NCBI GenBank assembly: GCA_943330755.2
Contig: CALQIY020000008.1
Location: 1-35,873, forward strand
Length of the DNA: 35,873 nt
Direction: 5' to 3'
Source of the DNA: Opitutus sp. GAS368
GTDB lineage: Bacteria; Verrucomicrobiota; Verrucomicrobiia; Opitutales; UBA953
Shown: positions 35,547-35,873 of the stretch, one piece after another
How the letters are laid out: the number at the start of each line of letters is the position of its first letter
How positions within the stretch are numbered: position 1 is the stretch's first letter
Program-made: the position numbers and the translations under genes
The notes under the pieces: generated by a model
The model's input: the letters and a program-made list of their open reading frames with translations, nothing else
What the model was told of the DNA's origin: nothing
Databases searched by the model: none

Positions 35547-35873
35547 TTAGTTGCCGGCCTTGTCGAGGAGGTCGCCGAGGCTGTTGAAGTCGCCGCTGCC
35601 CGAGGAGGACGAGGACGAACCGCCAGCCGACGGAGCCGGAGCGCCGCCCGTGGACGGGCCCTTGATGCGCTCGTAGGAGCTGATTTCGGCCTGCAGGCGC
35701 TCGGGGTCGTAGTTCGCGGCCTTGATCGAGAGACCGATGCGACGGTCTTCCTTGTCGATCTTGATGACGCGAGCCGTGACTTCCTGGCCGACCTTGACGA
35801 TGTCCTTGACGTTCTCAACGCGCTGTTCGGCGAGCTGGGAAACGTGCACGAGGCCATCGATTTCGTCGGAGAG
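35547..35873 (-). CDS. rpsA: S1-domain protein, probably ribosomal protein S1, C-terminal end (partial)
   Basis: The last 108 codons of a gene that starts beyond the window's right end. It shows the final part of an S1/OB-fold RNA-binding domain (DEIDGLVHVSQLAEQRVENV, VKVGQEVTARVIKIDKEDRRIGLSIKA), followed by a Gly/Ser/Pro-rich tail (residues 72-92 of the fragment) and the end FNSLGDLLDKAGN. This pattern fits the last repeat of 30S ribosomal protein S1, which brings mRNA to the ribosome. The terminator right after the stop agrees with a highly expressed gene. Other S1-domain proteins (Tex, PNPase) are less likely from the repeat and the tail. Confidence 0.78.
   Translation of the reverse strand, partial: LSDEIDGLVHVSQLAEQRVENVKDIVKVGQEVTARVIKIDKEDRRIGLSIKAANYDPERLQAEISSYERIKGPSTGGAPAPSAGGSSSSSSGSGDFNSLGDLLDKAGN

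Overview
The window is a compact, GC-rich (about 60% or more by eye) bacterial chromosome segment with almost no intergenic space. It contains no tRNA, rRNA, CRISPR array, insertion sequence or prophage that I can see. The gene set points to a Gram-negative cell with lipopolysaccharide (lpxA, gmhB, an LptE-like lipoprotein). Several traits suggest the PVC superphylum, most likely Verrucomicrobiota (Opitutae-like): a very long GreA-type factor like the chlamydial one, large TPR proteins in an ExbB/ExbD operon, few recognisable Shine-Dalgarno sites, and many ATGA/TGATG start-stop overlaps. This assignment is inference; no marker gene settles it.

Layout. 1-212: the 3' end of a probable threonine synthase gene. 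230-6576 (minus): a 41-aa lipoprotein gene, a terminator, then a five-gene operon of two exported TPR proteins, ExbB and two ExbD. 6720-9708 (minus): an ArsR-type regulator fused to a SAM methyltransferase, and the long GreA-like protein. 9810-10943 (plus): rlmN, which runs tail to tail into the minus operon rpmF-plsX-fabH-TPR(BamD-like)-lptE-rpe (15523 down to 10940). 15626-16174 (plus): gmhB, separated by a bidirectional terminator from a Cys/Lys-rich exported protein gene at 16230-16589. 16659-24472 (minus): a long run with tight spacing: FG-GAP protein, pgi, coiled-coil membrane protein, 54-aa lipoprotein, rsmI, unknown 203-aa protein, lpxA, pdxA and a BtuF-like binding protein. 24561-26249 (minus): ilvD with its own terminator. 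26365-30714 (plus): scpB-pheA-MCE protein, then glyS. 32864-30704 (minus): a Fur-family regulator and a sugar nucleotidyltransferase/APH-type kinase fusion resembling MurU plus AmgK. 32950-34074 (plus): metX. 35461-34076 (minus): a cardiolipin synthase-type PLD protein. 35873-35547 (minus): the 3' end of rpsA or another S1-domain gene.

How it fits together. Much of the window serves the cell envelope: phospholipid and fatty acid initiation (plsX, fabH, cls), lipid A and LPS (lpxA, gmhB, lptE), lipid trafficking (MCE protein), a proton-driven ExbBD motor with TPR partners, and a possible peptidoglycan-sugar recycling enzyme. The rest is core translation (L32, S1, GlyRS, RlmN, RsmI), chromosome segregation (ScpB) and amino acid or cofactor synthesis (thrC, metX, ilvD, pheA, pdxA). 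The most unusual items are the kinase/nucleotidyltransferase fusion under a Fur-family gene, the TPR-ExbBD operon, the long GreA fusion, the ArsR-methyltransferase, the repeat-built Cys-rich exported protein, and two tiny lipoproteins.
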